Made by a program: the position numbers and the translations under genes
Shown here: one piece after another, positions 8,307 to 17,149 of the stretch
How positions within the stretch are numbered: position 1 is the stretch's first letter
How the letters are laid out: each line of letters begins with the position of its first letter
Notes under the pieces: model-generated
Seen by the model: only the letters and a program-made list of their open reading frames with translations
The model's database searches: none
What the model was told of the DNA's origin: nothing
Assembly (NCBI RefSeq): GCF_021390335.1
Contig: NZ_JAJUXK010000010.1
Location: 173,742-237,741, forward strand
Length of the DNA stretch: 64,000 nt
Source of the DNA: Dyadobacter sp. CY343
Lineage (GTDB): Bacteria; Bacteroidota; Bacteroidia; Cytophagales; Spirosomataceae
Direction: 5' to 3'

Positions 8307-9458
8307 GTGCCAATTTCTTTAAATACTTCTTCAATAGGCTGCTTCAAATATCTGACGGCGCTTTTCATTTCATTACAGGTCTCCCTGTCAATGCCGGTTT
8401 ATGCGCAATGGAGGGTTATGGATATCAAATCAAATATTCACATGCGGGCTGTCCACACCGTTTCGCCTACTATCTGCTGGGTTGGGGGCTCGAAAGGGAC
8501 GATTTTGAAAACAACCAATGGCGGAAAGACCTGGGCAACGTATAAAGTACCCGGCGCCGACTCCCTGGATTTCCGGGATGTGCATGCAATCAATAAGAAT
8601 ACATTGGTGGCGATGAGCGCAGGAGAATCCGAGAAAGGTCAGGCGAAAATATACCGGACCGAAGATGGCGGTGAGAGCTGGAACCTTGTGTACCAAACTA
8701 CACAAAATGGGGTTTTTCTGGATGGAATCGACTTTTGGGATAAAAATAAAGGGATTTGTCTGGGTGATCCGATCGACGGAAAACTGTTCATATTGACTAC
8801 CGAAGACGGAGGTAAAAGATGGGCTGAACTACCAATCGAAAAGCGTCCGGTGGCAGAACCCGGCGAAGCTTGCTTCGCTGCGAGTGGTACTTCTGTTATT
8901 ACTTTCGGAAAAAGTAATGTGTACATCGGTACCGGAGGATCGAAAATGGCGCGCGTATTCAGGTCAGAAGATTTTGGGCAAAGCTGGAAAGTATCCGCAA
9001 CGCCACTACCGGCCGGACCTACCAGCGGGATATTTGGGTTGAGGTTTTGGTCAAATAAAAATGGAATTGCTGTGGGCGGGGATTACAAAAAAACCACCGA
9101 CTCGACATTAAATGTGCTGCTTACAAAAGACGGCGGAGTAACCTGGATTCTATCAAAAATGACCGTTCCGGCCGGCTTGAAAGAGTGTGTTGCATTGTAT
9201 CAAAAAACCGACGCAATATGGACGGGGGAGACGCAGCTCCGGGCAGATGATTACGCCCTGGTCGCGACTGGCCCCTCCGGCAGCAGCTATTCTATTGACC
9301 GCGGTAAATCGTGGCGGTTTTTGGGGAAAGAAGGATTCCACGCGGTCAGTTTCGCAGGCAATGTAGGTTACGGAGTAGGAGCCAGCGGTTTGATCGGGAA
9401 AGTGGAAAAGCTTTCTTTCAAAAAGAGAAAAAGAAAACTGGTATTTGTTGATGAATAG
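8307..9458 (+). CDS. Secreted BNR/YCF48-like beta-propeller protein (Bacteroidota 'oxidoreductase' type)
   Basis: 383 residues from a GTG start. This start gives a complete signal peptide, with a hydrophobic core around LTALFISLQVSLS and a likely cut after MPVYA. The next in-frame ATG (8391) would remove the signal. Several BNR/Asp-box-type repeats are visible: TTNGGKTWATY, TEDGGESWNLV, TEDGGKRWAEL, SEDFGQSWKV, TKDGGVTWILS and SIDRGKSWRF, each the turn of one propeller blade. Proteins of this layout are annotated as sialidase-like or YCF48/HCF136-like; no catalytic residues can be assigned here. It is predicted to be periplasmic or exported. Confidence 0.78.
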   Translation: MPISLNTSSIGCFKYLTALFISLQVSLSMPVYAQWRVMDIKSNIHMRAVHTVSPTICWVGGSKGTILKTTNGGKTWATYKVPGADSLDFRDVHAINKNTLVAMSAGESEKGQAKIYRTEDGGESWNLVYQTTQNGVFLDGIDFWDKNKGICLGDPIDGKLFILTTEDGGKRWAELPIEKRPVAEPGEACFAASGTSVITFGKSNVYIGTGGSKMARVFRSEDFGQSWKVSATPLPAGPTSGIFGLRFWSNKNGIAVGGDYKKTTDSTLNVLLTKDGGVTWILSKMTVPAGLKECVALYQKTDAIWTGETQLRADDYALVATGPSGSSYSIDRGKSWRFLGKEGFHAVSFAGNVGYGVGASGLIGKVEKLSFKKRKRKLVFVDE

Positions 9459-9476
9459 CTGGCTTGCATTAGTGCC

Positions 9477-10484
9477 TTAAATCCTGTCAATCAATTCCTT
9501 AACAGTCCTGATCTCGCGGCCGGCCAGATGATCTGCGATGGCGGCGGCATGATCCCGGCCATTTTCAATAAAGACTTTTTCGGTGAATACGCCCGCCATA
9601 ACTGTCCCGCAAAGGTAGAGTCCGGGTATATTCGTTTCGAAATCCTCGGTATTGAATGTAGGTACTTTCGTCGCCGGGTCCAGTTTTACGCCGCATCTTG
9701 TAAGTAGATGTTCGTCAGGTAAATAGCCCACCAGCAGGAACACAAAATCGGCCGGAAGCCACTCAGTTTCTCCCGTTTCAGTATTTCTGATCAGCATTCG
9801 GCCAGGCTCAATGGCCTCGGTTACACTATTGAAACGCGTGTGGATCTTGCCTTCTTTCACGCGATTTTTAACATCAGGTACCAGCCAATATTTCACTTTT
9901 GTCCTGAAATCGGCCTCTTTATGTACGATCGTCACGTGTGCATCGTGGCGGTACAATTCCAATGCAGCTTCCACGGAAGAGTTAGAACCGCCTACCAGAA
10001 CCACATTTGTAAACGAATATTTAAAAGGCTCATCATAGTAATGCGAAACATGCGGCAGGTTTTCGCCAGGCACATTCAACAGTCTGGGCACATCAAAATA
10101 ACCCGTAGCGAGCACCACATTTTTCGACTGAAAAATCTGCCCGTCGTTTGTATAAGTCAGAAAAGTGCCGTCAGGTTGTTTCTCGGCGCGATCTACATCT
10201 ATAAATAACTTGAAATTGAGGTTATAATAGCCGGCCACCTTGCGGTAATATTGCAGCGCCTCGTTGCGGCTGGCTTTCACTTCCGAAATAGCAAAAGGGA
10301 TCCCACCGATCTCGATATTCTCAGCGGTGGAAAAAAATCGCATTCTCCTGGGATAGTTCCGGATCGATTCGGTCAGGTTTCCTTTTTCCAAAATCAGGTA
10401 ATCCATGCCGCTTTTGGCAAGTTCCACGCCCATTGCCAGTCCGCAAGGACCACCGCCGATTACTATAACATCGTAAATGTGCAT
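9477..10484 (-). CDS. ypdA: YpdA family bacillithiol disulfide reductase (NAD(P)/FAD-dependent)
   Basis: 335 residues. The N-terminal FAD-binding Rossmann motif is VIVIGGGPCGLAMGVELAKS and the NAD(P)H-binding motif is VVLVGGSNSSVEAALELYRH. The stretch NYPRRMRFFSTAENIEIGGI is characteristic of YpdA/Bdr rather than thioredoxin reductase, and no CxxC redox pair is present, as expected for this family. It would reduce oxidised bacillithiol in the cytoplasm and so keep the thiol pool reduced. Bacillithiol synthesis genes are not in the window. It is convergent with the propeller gene (18 bases apart) and divergent from pabB. Confidence 0.85.
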   Translation of the reverse strand: MHIYDVIVIGGGPCGLAMGVELAKSGMDYLILEKGNLTESIRNYPRRMRFFSTAENIEIGGIPFAISEVKASRNEALQYYRKVAGYYNLNFKLFIDVDRAEKQPDGTFLTYTNDGQIFQSKNVVLATGYFDVPRLLNVPGENLPHVSHYYDEPFKYSFTNVVLVGGSNSSVEAALELYRHDAHVTIVHKEADFRTKVKYWLVPDVKNRVKEGKIHTRFNSVTEAIEPGRMLIRNTETGETEWLPADFVFLLVGYLPDEHLLTRCGVKLDPATKVPTFNTEDFETNIPGLYLCGTVMAGVFTEKVFIENGRDHAAAIADHLAGREIRTVKELIDRI

Positions 10485-10631
10485 TACGTCAGATATGTTT
10501 TGATTCTATGTATTTCCGGCAGCCTGCTCGCCGGAACGCCGCCTATTCAATTTAACCCGGCAAATCGGATATTGGTTTCTGAACTTTGTAAATTCGCTTA
10601 CGGTTAAAAATGAGCGATATTCCGCAAAAAA

Positions 10632-11633
10632 TTGGAAAACGGGCTGGACACTTTTACGGGCAATCTGAATAAATGGGGGAACGAAGGAATTCCGTTTGTT
10701 TTTCTTGTGGATTACAAGATGCAAAAGCCGCTGGCCTGGAAGCTGACCGACATTGATCCATCGGAAGTAATGTTCGATCTGAATGGTTTTTCTAATCAAA
10801 AACGCAAGGTTGACAGCTTTTTAGGAGATTTTTCTTTCCGTAAATCGCCTATATCTTTTGAGGAATACGAGCCTAAGTTTAATCACGTGATCGGCAATAT
10901 CAGGGCTGGAAACTCATTTTTGCTGAATTTGTCTGTACCGACGCCGATTGAAACCAGTCTGACTTTAAAGGAAATATTTGAATACAGCGACGCGCCTTAC
11001 CGGTTTTGGCTGAAAGATCAGTTTGTCTGTTTTTCACCCGAAATATTTGTCAGAATCAGTGGAAACCGTATTTCTTCTTTTCCGATGAAAGGCACGATCG
11101 ATGCTTCGGTGCCGGATGCTGAAAATGTGATATTATCCGATTTTAAAGAAGCTGCGGAACATGCGACGATTGTGGATCTGATCCGGAACGATTTGAGTAT
11201 GGTGGCGGAGAAAGTTTGGGTGGAAAGGTATCGTTACATTGAAAAAGTGCAGGCTTACGATAAAACGCTTTTGCAGGTCAGCTCGGAAGTAGCAGGCATT
11301 TTGCCAGACAGTTTTGCTGCTAATTACGGCGATTTATTACTGCGCTTACTTCCGGCTGGATCGATAACCGGTGCGCCGAAGCCGAGTACTTTAAAGATTA
11401 TCGAAGAGGTAGAAGGCTATGATAGAGGCTATTACACCGGCATTATGGGTTATTTTGACGGTGCAAATTTTGAGAGCGCTGTGATGATCCGTTTTATTGA
11501 AGATCAAAATGGAAAAATGGTTTTCAAAAGTGGCGGCGGGATTACGGCCCTGAGTAATGCGCGAGGCGAGTACCAGGAATTAATTGATAAGGTTTATCTC
11601 CCATTCAACCATATCCCGCATGTTGTGTATTGA
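10632..11633 (+). CDS. pabB: Aminodeoxychorismate synthase component I (PabB-like chorismate-binding enzyme)
   Basis: 333 residues from a TTG start. The C-terminal chorismate-binding domain is complete: FCFSPEIFVRISGN-like block, FPMKGTIDASVPDAEN, IVDLIRNDLSMVAEKV, and PAGSITGAPKPSTLKIIEEV with EGYDRGYYTGIMGYF. It forms 4-amino-4-deoxychorismate for folate synthesis together with a glutaminase subunit, which is not in the window. It lacks the long N-terminal domain of enterobacterial PabB, as usual in Bacteroidota. The start is doubtful: an ATG at 10610 would be in frame if the A6 run at 10626-10631 were one base shorter (see findings). The lyase gene pabC overlaps the 3' end by 14 bases. Confidence 0.85.
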   Translation: MENGLDTFTGNLNKWGNEGIPFVFLVDYKMQKPLAWKLTDIDPSEVMFDLNGFSNQKRKVDSFLGDFSFRKSPISFEEYEPKFNHVIGNIRAGNSFLLNLSVPTPIETSLTLKEIFEYSDAPYRFWLKDQFVCFSPEIFVRISGNRISSFPMKGTIDASVPDAENVILSDFKEAAEHATIVDLIRNDLSMVAEKVWVERYRYIEKVQAYDKTLLQVSSEVAGILPDSFAANYGDLLLRLLPAGSITGAPKPSTLKIIEEVEGYDRGYYTGIMGYFDGANFESAVMIRFIEDQNGKMVFKSGGGITALSNARGEYQELIDKVYLPFNHIPHVVY

Positions 11634-12213
11634 AACGATTTGTGTAGAGAACCGCGAACTGAAAAATCTGGCCTACCATGAAGCCAGATTGAACAGAACG
11701 CGTCAGGAACTTTGGGGTTACCAGGATCGATGGGACTTGTCCGAAATGTTAGAAATTCCTGATTTTGTGGATGATAGTATACATAAATGCAGGGTGGCTT
11801 ACGACCTGAAAATTGACAATATCAAATGGGAGCCACACGTTGGGCGGCAAATCACTAAGCTGCGGAGGGTTTATCACAATAGCGTTGATTACAGTTATAA
11901 ATACGACCAGCGAGAGGAGCTGAATACACTATTTGCGCAACGCGAAGACGCAGACGAAATTCTGATCATCAAAAATGGCTGGGTAACAGATGCGTATTAT
12001 TATAATGTAGCTTTCAGTGACGGAACCGGCTGGTATACGCCGACAACTTACCTGTTGCCGGGCACGCAAAGAGCTTTTTTACTCGACCAGGGTATTATCC
12101 AGGAGCGTGAGATTTCTGAAACCGATATTTTTACATTCGATTCAGTGAAGCTTTTCAATGCATTGGTTAACTGGGAAAAGGCGCCTGTGATTGATGTGAG
12201 GATGATTGACTAA
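11620..12213 (+). CDS. pabC: Class IV aminotransferase-fold protein, probable 4-amino-4-deoxychorismate lyase (PabC)
   Basis: 197 residues from the ATG at 11620, which gives MLCIETICVENRELKNLAYH, a normal family start, and overlaps the pabB stop. The fold-type IV PLP signature is seen in the ADEILIIKNGWVTDAYYYNV block and in TYLLPGTQRAFLLDQG, where T-x-R binds the cofactor phosphate region. The likely Schiff-base lysine is in VDYSYKYDQR. The lyase turns aminodeoxychorismate into 4-aminobenzoate and pyruvate, the step after PabB. Coupled translation with pabB is likely. Branched-chain aminotransferases share the fold, but the short length and the pabB neighbour favour PabC. Confidence 0.8.
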   Translation: MLCIETICVENRELKNLAYHEARLNRTRQELWGYQDRWDLSEMLEIPDFVDDSIHKCRVAYDLKIDNIKWEPHVGRQITKLRRVYHNSVDYSYKYDQREELNTLFAQREDADEILIIKNGWVTDAYYYNVAFSDGTGWYTPTTYLLPGTQRAFLLDQGIIQEREISETDIFTFDSVKLFNALVNWEKAPVIDVRMID

Positions 12214-12253
12214 TGCCTGTTTAATTTCAATGCAAAATTGTAAATTTGATCTT

Positions 12254-12457
12254 ATGGACATGCAAGCTGAAAAAATCGAACTGGCTAAGAGGCTGTTAGA
12301 TACGGAAGACGAAAAGATCATTGATGCAGTAAAATCTATATTCAGGAATTTTGATGATTCCAATGAATGGTCCGATTTGCCTGAGAAGGTGATTTTGGAT
12401 GTTAAAGAATCCTTGAAGCAAATAGAGCTCGGACAGGGTATTTCTCACACCTTTTGA
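12254..12457 (+). CDS. Small antitoxin-like protein, partner of a broken ParE/RelE toxin
   Basis: 67 residues from the ATG at 12254 (MDMQAEKIELAKRLLDTEDE). It is mostly charged helix with a C-terminal part VILDVKESLKQIELGQGISH that resembles the toxin-wrapping tail of the addiction-module antitoxins that precede ParE/RelE toxins in Bacteroidota. Its stop codon overlaps the beginning of a 28-residue remnant of such a toxin, described separately. An upstream ATG at 12230 in the same frame is also possible. There is no cognate full-length toxin, so the protein is probably an orphan antitoxin with no current toxin to neutralise. Confidence 0.6.
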   Translation: MDMQAEKIELAKRLLDTEDEKIIDAVKSIFRNFDDSNEWSDLPEKVILDVKESLKQIELGQGISHTF

Positions 12458-12540
12458 TTTACAAAACTACTAAAACGCATCTTCTTGTGTTGGCTGTATT
12501 TGATACGCGCCAGCATCCTAAAAAGAAGCGGATTTACTAG
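12454..12540 (+). pseudogene. Remnant of a ParE/RelE-family toxin with internal deletion
   Basis: A single open frame from TTG 12454 to TAG 12538-12540 encodes 28 residues: LIYKTTKTHLLVLAVFDTRQ followed by HPKKKRIY. The second half matches the conserved C-terminal strand of ParE/RelE toxins (VLxVFDTRQNPKK). The catalytic and core part, normally about 65 residues, is absent. It begins inside the antitoxin stop codon, the usual place for such a toxin. The simplest reading is an in-frame internal deletion that joined the first codons to the last ones. Confidence 0.6.
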
Positions 12541-12562
12541 TTTCCTCCATTCCAATAATTAT

Positions 12563-15058
12563 ATGACCTCTTTTTTTGAGGAAGAAACCACGCTTTTTGT
12601 TGATTTGATTTTGCCGGTTCCGGTGCCTTCGTTATTTACTTATCGGGTTCCGCGCGAGCTGAGCGGGCTTGTGAAAGTGGGTGCGCGGGTGATTGTTCAG
12701 TTTGGTAAAAAAAGGGTGATTACTGCGGTTATTGCAAAAATCCACTCGACGCCACCGCCGCAGTACCAGGCGAAATACATCATGGAACTGCTTGACGAGC
12801 AACCTATTGTTACTAACCACCAGCTCGAACTATTCAAGTGGGTAGCGGAATATTATCTGTGTAATATCGGTGAAGTACTCAATGTAGCCTTGCCTGCGGG
12901 ATTGAAAATTACGAGTCAGTCGCGAATACAATTAAACCCTGAGTTTGAATATGAGGATCTTTTAACGGATCAGGAAGCGATTGTAATTGAGGAGATCAAA
13001 AAACATCAGACACTCTCATACGAAGAGGTGGAGCGGCTGCTGCAAAAGTCAAATATCACATCTATAATTAAGTCACTTGTAGGCAAACGGGCGGTGATCC
13101 TTTACGAGGAAGTGAAGGAAAGGTACAAGCCGAAAGTTGTCAAAAAAATCAGGCTGAAAAGCGCTTACCTGAGTAATGAAGCGCTGAATGCACTGGCAGG
13201 TTCGCTGGAAAAGAACCAGAAACAGCAGGATATTCTGCTTAAATACCTCAGTTTTATTCCGGTTTACAATAACCCCGATCTCAATCAAAAGGGTTTGGAT
13301 AAGTCTGTTTTCGGCGGCGACGATTCAATTTCTGCTTCGTCGTTGAATACATTAATTAAAAAAGGAGTTTTTGAGCAGTTTGAAATATTCATTTCCCGGT
13401 TTGAAGAAATTCCCGCTGGGAGTACCACAGCAATTACTTTAACCGAGACCCAAACAGAGGCAGTCGCGCAGATTCAGGAGCATTTTAAACAAAAAGAAGT
13501 AGTACTCCTGCACGGGATTACCGGTAGTGGCAAAACCGAAGTATACATCGACCTGATCCGTCAAGTGCTCGAAAGCGGCTCACAGGTACTTTTTCTACTT
13601 CCTGAAATTGCATTAACTACGCAGATTGTAGTGCGGTTGAAGAAGGTTTTCGGAGATGTAATGGGTATTTATCATTCCAAATTCTCTGACAACGAGCGGG
13701 TTGAGGTTTGGAAGGGAATATTAGATGGGAAGTTTCAGTTCGTGGTCGGTGTGCGCTCCGCTATTTTTCTTCCCTTTGATAATCTGGGGTTGATTATCGT
13801 GGACGAAGAGCACGAATCTTCCTATAAACAACACGATCCCGCGCCGCGCTATAATGCCCGCGATGTGGCGGTGATTATGTCGTACATGCACAACGGAAAA
13901 ACGCTTCTTGGCTCTGCAACTCCTTCACTGGAAAGCTATTATCACGCCACGAGCGGCAGGTATGGATTGGTAGAAATGAAGCAGCGTTTCGGAAATGCCG
14001 CATTGCCGACTTTTGAATTAATTGATATTAAAAAAGAGAAAAAGCAGAAGAAGATGAAAAATGAGTTTTCGTCTGTTTTGATCGAACATTTGCAGCATAA
14101 CCTCAAACACAAAGAGCAAACGATCCTTTTCCAAAATCGCCGCGGGTATTCGCCCTATATGCAATGCGAGGAATGCAACTGGATTTCTGAGTGTGCAAAT
14201 TGCGACGTAAGCTTGACTTACCACATGAAAGTCAGTGAGTTACGTTGTCACTATTGCGGTCACAAGGAAGAAGTGCCTCGTACCTGCCCCAACTGCGGCT
14301 CTCCGAAAGTAAAGACGATCGGATTTGGTACCGAAAAGATCGAGGACGAAATTAACCTGATGTTTCCCGAGGCGCGTGTGCAGCGAATGGATATGGATAC
14401 CACGCGCGCGAAAAATGCATATCAGCAGATCATTCAGGATTTTGAAGTTGGTGGAATTGATATTCTCGTTGGTACACAGATGGTTAGCAAAGGCCTGGAC
14501 TTCGATAATGTGAGTATTGTAGGTATTTTCGATGCCGACAGAATGATTAATTTCCCGGAGTTCAGAGCTACTGAGCGGGCTTTCCAAATGCTGACACAGG
14601 TGAGCGGCAGGGCAGGAAGGAGGGCGGACAAACCGGGTAAAGTGCTGATTCAAACCGCAAATCCGGGACAAAAATTGTTGGAAAGAGTTGTCCTGAATGA
14701 TTATACAGGTATGTACGAATCTGAAATCGGAGAGCGTGAAAAATATAATTATCCTCCTTTTTCCAGACTGATTAAAGTCACTGTCAAGCATATTGACGAG
14801 GCTACTGCAAACCGTGCTGCGAAGGTACTGGCCGAAAAGCTGGCCGGAAATCTCGGTTTGAGCAGGGTTTTAGGACCTCAGCCGCCACTCGTGGAAAGAG
14901 TAAGAAATCTGTTTTTGTTCGACATTCTCATCAAACTTGAGCGAGAAAAGATTAATTTTAAGGCGGCAAAGTCATTCATACAGGAAAAGGTAATTGACAT
15001 ATTGACCGACAAAACATTGAAAAGCATCCAGGTCGTGATTGACGTGGACTGTTTATAA
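12563..15058 (+). CDS. priA: Primosomal protein N' (replication restart helicase PriA)
   Basis: 831 residues from the ATG at 12563 (MTSFFEEETTLFVDLILPVP). This start is preferred over longer frames because upstream sequence belongs to the toxin remnant. The N-terminal 3' DNA-binding domain is followed by a DEAH-type helicase with Walker A GITGSGKTE at 318-326 and DEEH at 414-417. A zinc-binding module with four CxxC pairs starts at about Cys535 (CEEC, CANC, CHYC, CPNC). Helicase motifs VGTQMVSKGLDF and QVSGRAGR follow. PriA reloads the replisome at stalled forks. The pyruvate kinase gene starts 28 bases downstream and may be cotranscribed. Confidence 0.96.
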   Translation: MTSFFEEETTLFVDLILPVPVPSLFTYRVPRELSGLVKVGARVIVQFGKKRVITAVIAKIHSTPPPQYQAKYIMELLDEQPIVTNHQLELFKWVAEYYLCNIGEVLNVALPAGLKITSQSRIQLNPEFEYEDLLTDQEAIVIEEIKKHQTLSYEEVERLLQKSNITSIIKSLVGKRAVILYEEVKERYKPKVVKKIRLKSAYLSNEALNALAGSLEKNQKQQDILLKYLSFIPVYNNPDLNQKGLDKSVFGGDDSISASSLNTLIKKGVFEQFEIFISRFEEIPAGSTTAITLTETQTEAVAQIQEHFKQKEVVLLHGITGSGKTEVYIDLIRQVLESGSQVLFLLPEIALTTQIVVRLKKVFGDVMGIYHSKFSDNERVEVWKGILDGKFQFVVGVRSAIFLPFDNLGLIIVDEEHESSYKQHDPAPRYNARDVAVIMSYMHNGKTLLGSATPSLESYYHATSGRYGLVEMKQRFGNAALPTFELIDIKKEKKQKKMKNEFSSVLIEHLQHNLKHKEQTILFQNRRGYSPYMQCEECNWISECANCDVSLTYHMKVSELRCHYCGHKEEVPRTCPNCGSPKVKTIGFGTEKIEDEINLMFPEARVQRMDMDTTRAKNAYQQIIQDFEVGGIDILVGTQMVSKGLDFDNVSIVGIFDADRMINFPEFRATERAFQMLTQVSGRAGRRADKPGKVLIQTANPGQKLLERVVLNDYTGMYESEIGEREKYNYPPFSRLIKVTVKHIDEATANRAAKVLAEKLAGNLGLSRVLGPQPPLVERVRNLFLFDILIKLEREKINFKAAKSFIQEKVIDILTDKTLKSIQVVIDVDCL

Positions 15059-15085
15059 AAATCATTTCTTACTGCAAAATCCCCT

Positions 15086-16525
15086 ATGTCTTCCAAAAAA
15101 ACCAGAATTGTTGCAACAGTAGGTCCGGCCTCAGAAACAAAAGAAACATTATATGCACTCGCAAAAGCCGGAGTAAACGTATTTCGTCTTAATTTTTCCC
15201 ACGGTACCCACGCCGACCACCTTGCAAGACTCACAACGATTAGGGAGATCAACGAAGAACATGGACTGAATCTCGCGATCCTGCAAGATTTACAGGGACC
15301 TAAGATCCGTATTGGCCTTGTGGCTGAAAAGGATGGGGTTCTGATTGAGCCGGGCAAAAAGCTGATTCTGTCTAATACAGAGGTATTAGGTACTGCCGAA
15401 AAGGTTAGTACTCCCTACGACGGCATGTACAACGACGTAAAAATCGGCGACCGTATCCTGATGGACGACGGAAAGCTGGAAGTATTGGTAACAGGATTGG
15501 ACGGCAGCGACGTGGTAACTGAAGTTATTTACGGCGGTTACCTGAAATCCAAAAAAGGTGTTAACCTTCCAAATACCAGAGTTTCAATGCCTTCTGTAAC
15601 TACAAAAGACTACGAAGATCTTGACTTTGGACTTGAAAACAACGTAGAATGGATCGCTTTGTCATTCGTTCGTACTGCGGCTGAGATCCTGAAAGTAAAA
15701 GAATACATTGCGAACAAAGGAAAAACGGCGCGTCTGGTGGCGAAAGTTGAAAAACCGGAAGCTATTGTGAATATCGACGAAATTATTGAAGCGAGCGACG
15801 CGATTATGGTAGCCCGCGGTGATCTGGGTGTTGAGCTTCCTGCCGAGGAGGTACCGATGATCCAGAAAATGATCGTTGATAAATGTAACAAGGCCGTTAA
15901 ACCTGTAATTGTTGCCACTCAAATGCTGGAAAGTATGATCGACAGCCCACGTGCAACACGCGCGGAGTTGAACGACGTAGCAAATTCAGTATTGGACGGG
16001 GCGGATGCGGTAATGCTTAGTGCTGAAACTGCTTCCGGTAAATACCCGATCCTTGCCGTAGAAAGCATGACACGGACCATTGAAAAAGTGGAATCGGCTA
16101 CAAACAGCATTTATTTCAAACACCATGCATTTGTAAATGAAAGTCCGGGTTCTTTCAAATTGAACGATAATGTGGTAATGAGCGCCTGCCGCCTTGCCCG
16201 TGATACGCAAGCGAGCGCAATTATCGGGATCACGCGGTCGGGTTATACTTCTTTCCGTTTGTCACATCACCGCCCGAAAGCGAGTCTGATCATTTTCACT
16301 TCTAATAAAGTGTTAATGAATCAATTGGCCCTTTACTGGGGAACGAAAGTATACTTTTATGACCGTGACCAGGACGTTTCAACAGACGATCTGATCGAAG
16401 ATATCAAGACGTTTTTAGTAGAAAAAGGCGAGCTGCAAAAGGGAGATGTATTTATTAACACCCTGAGCATGCCGGTTTCGAGACAACGTAAAACGAATAC
16501 AGTGAAATTGAGCGTTGTAGAGTAA
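15086..16525 (+). CDS. pyk: Pyruvate kinase
   Basis: 479 residues, normal for the short bacterial form without an extra C-terminal domain. Visible signatures are KTRIVATVGPASETKETLYA and NVFRLNFSHG at the N-terminus, a B-domain insertion, the catalytic region VAKVEKPEAIVNIDEI with its lysine, and MVARGDLGVELP for Mg2+ and phosphoenolpyruvate binding. It converts PEP and ADP to pyruvate and ATP in glycolysis. The C-terminal allosteric domain contains SRQRKTNTVKLSVV at the end. A strong hairpin terminator lies 26 bases after the stop. Confidence 0.97.
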   Translation: MSSKKTRIVATVGPASETKETLYALAKAGVNVFRLNFSHGTHADHLARLTTIREINEEHGLNLAILQDLQGPKIRIGLVAEKDGVLIEPGKKLILSNTEVLGTAEKVSTPYDGMYNDVKIGDRILMDDGKLEVLVTGLDGSDVVTEVIYGGYLKSKKGVNLPNTRVSMPSVTTKDYEDLDFGLENNVEWIALSFVRTAAEILKVKEYIANKGKTARLVAKVEKPEAIVNIDEIIEASDAIMVARGDLGVELPAEEVPMIQKMIVDKCNKAVKPVIVATQMLESMIDSPRATRAELNDVANSVLDGADAVMLSAETASGKYPILAVESMTRTIEKVESATNSIYFKHHAFVNESPGSFKLNDNVVMSACRLARDTQASAIIGITRSGYTSFRLSHHRPKASLIIFTSNKVLMNQLALYWGTKVYFYDRDQDVSTDDLIEDIKTFLVEKGELQKGDVFINTLSMPVSRQRKTNTVKLSVVE

Positions 16526-16550
16526 TTTACGAGCTATAAAATAGGAGAAG

Positions 16551-16577
16551 AGACTGCTTTAACCGGCAGTCTTTTTT
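16551..16577 (+). terminator. Rho-independent terminator after pyk
   Basis: AGACTGC (16551-16557) pairs with GCAGTCT (16566-16572) around an eight-base loop, followed by TTTTT. It closes the priA-pyk transcript and lies just before the stop of the convergent minus-strand gene. Confidence 0.85.
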
Positions 16578-16581
16578 GTTT

Positions 16582-17115
16582 TCAGGCTTTCGCCAATGCA
16601 TCTATCGCAATGTAATTGTCACCTCCATCGCCACTCATTTTATAAATCGTCGCTCCATTCGGGCAGTGATGAAGTACCAATTTCAAATAGTCGATTGGCG
16701 GAATAGTATCTCCGGGCCGATGGAGGTATGTGATATTAGCAAAGCTTTCAATCGACAGTTCTTTTTCCAAGGATATGATAAAGCAAGTTCTGCTATCGAG
16801 AATGAAGTGAATGTAGCTGTTGAAATTGTCCTGATCTAATTTCACGATGGTCACGTTTCCTTTCGCCAATACCAGATAAGTGTTTTGCTTGTTGTCCTCA
16901 GAGAACTTCTTACAGAGATATTCAGCGCATTCTTGAAATAATAAATCATAGACATTCTCCCCATTCCAAGGTTCCTCAAATGCATATCTAACACATTGAA
17001 TATCAGCTGCTAGAATGCGCTTAGTGTTTGTGAGTGGAGCGGGAGAGAGATAGAGGTTTTCTGAAAGAATGTCCCGGAAGTGGTGTATCGTCATATTAAA
17101 GAAATTGTTAATCAA
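16582..17115 (-). CDS. Hypothetical protein
   Basis: 177 residues from the ATG at 17115; a second in-frame ATG at 17094 gives MTIHHFRDILSE and may be the true start. I do not recognise the family. There is no signal peptide or membrane segment. The sequence alternates short strands and helices, with QNTYLVLAKGNVTIVKLDQ and YIHFILDSRTCFIISLEKE as two likely hairpins, and a cysteine-containing C-terminal part (LVLHHCPNGATIYKM). It is 34 bases downstream of pdeM on the same strand and might be read through from the repair genes. Codon use looks like that of the neighbours, so it is likely a real gene. Confidence 0.6.
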   Translation of the reverse strand: MINNFFNMTIHHFRDILSENLYLSPAPLTNTKRILAADIQCVRYAFEEPWNGENVYDLLFQECAEYLCKKFSEDNKQNTYLVLAKGNVTIVKLDQDNFNSYIHFILDSRTCFIISLEKELSIESFANITYLHRPGDTIPPIDYLKLVLHHCPNGATIYKMSGDGGDNYIAIDALAKA

Positions 17116-17149
17116 ATTCCCTCCCTTTCCTCCTTCCTCCCTTAAAATC

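Noticed and set aside
8168..8368. 66-residue minus-strand frame overlapping ytxH with a hydrophobic segment
   Set aside because: It overlaps the YtxH gene in another frame and the start of the propeller gene on the opposite strand; likely a shadow.
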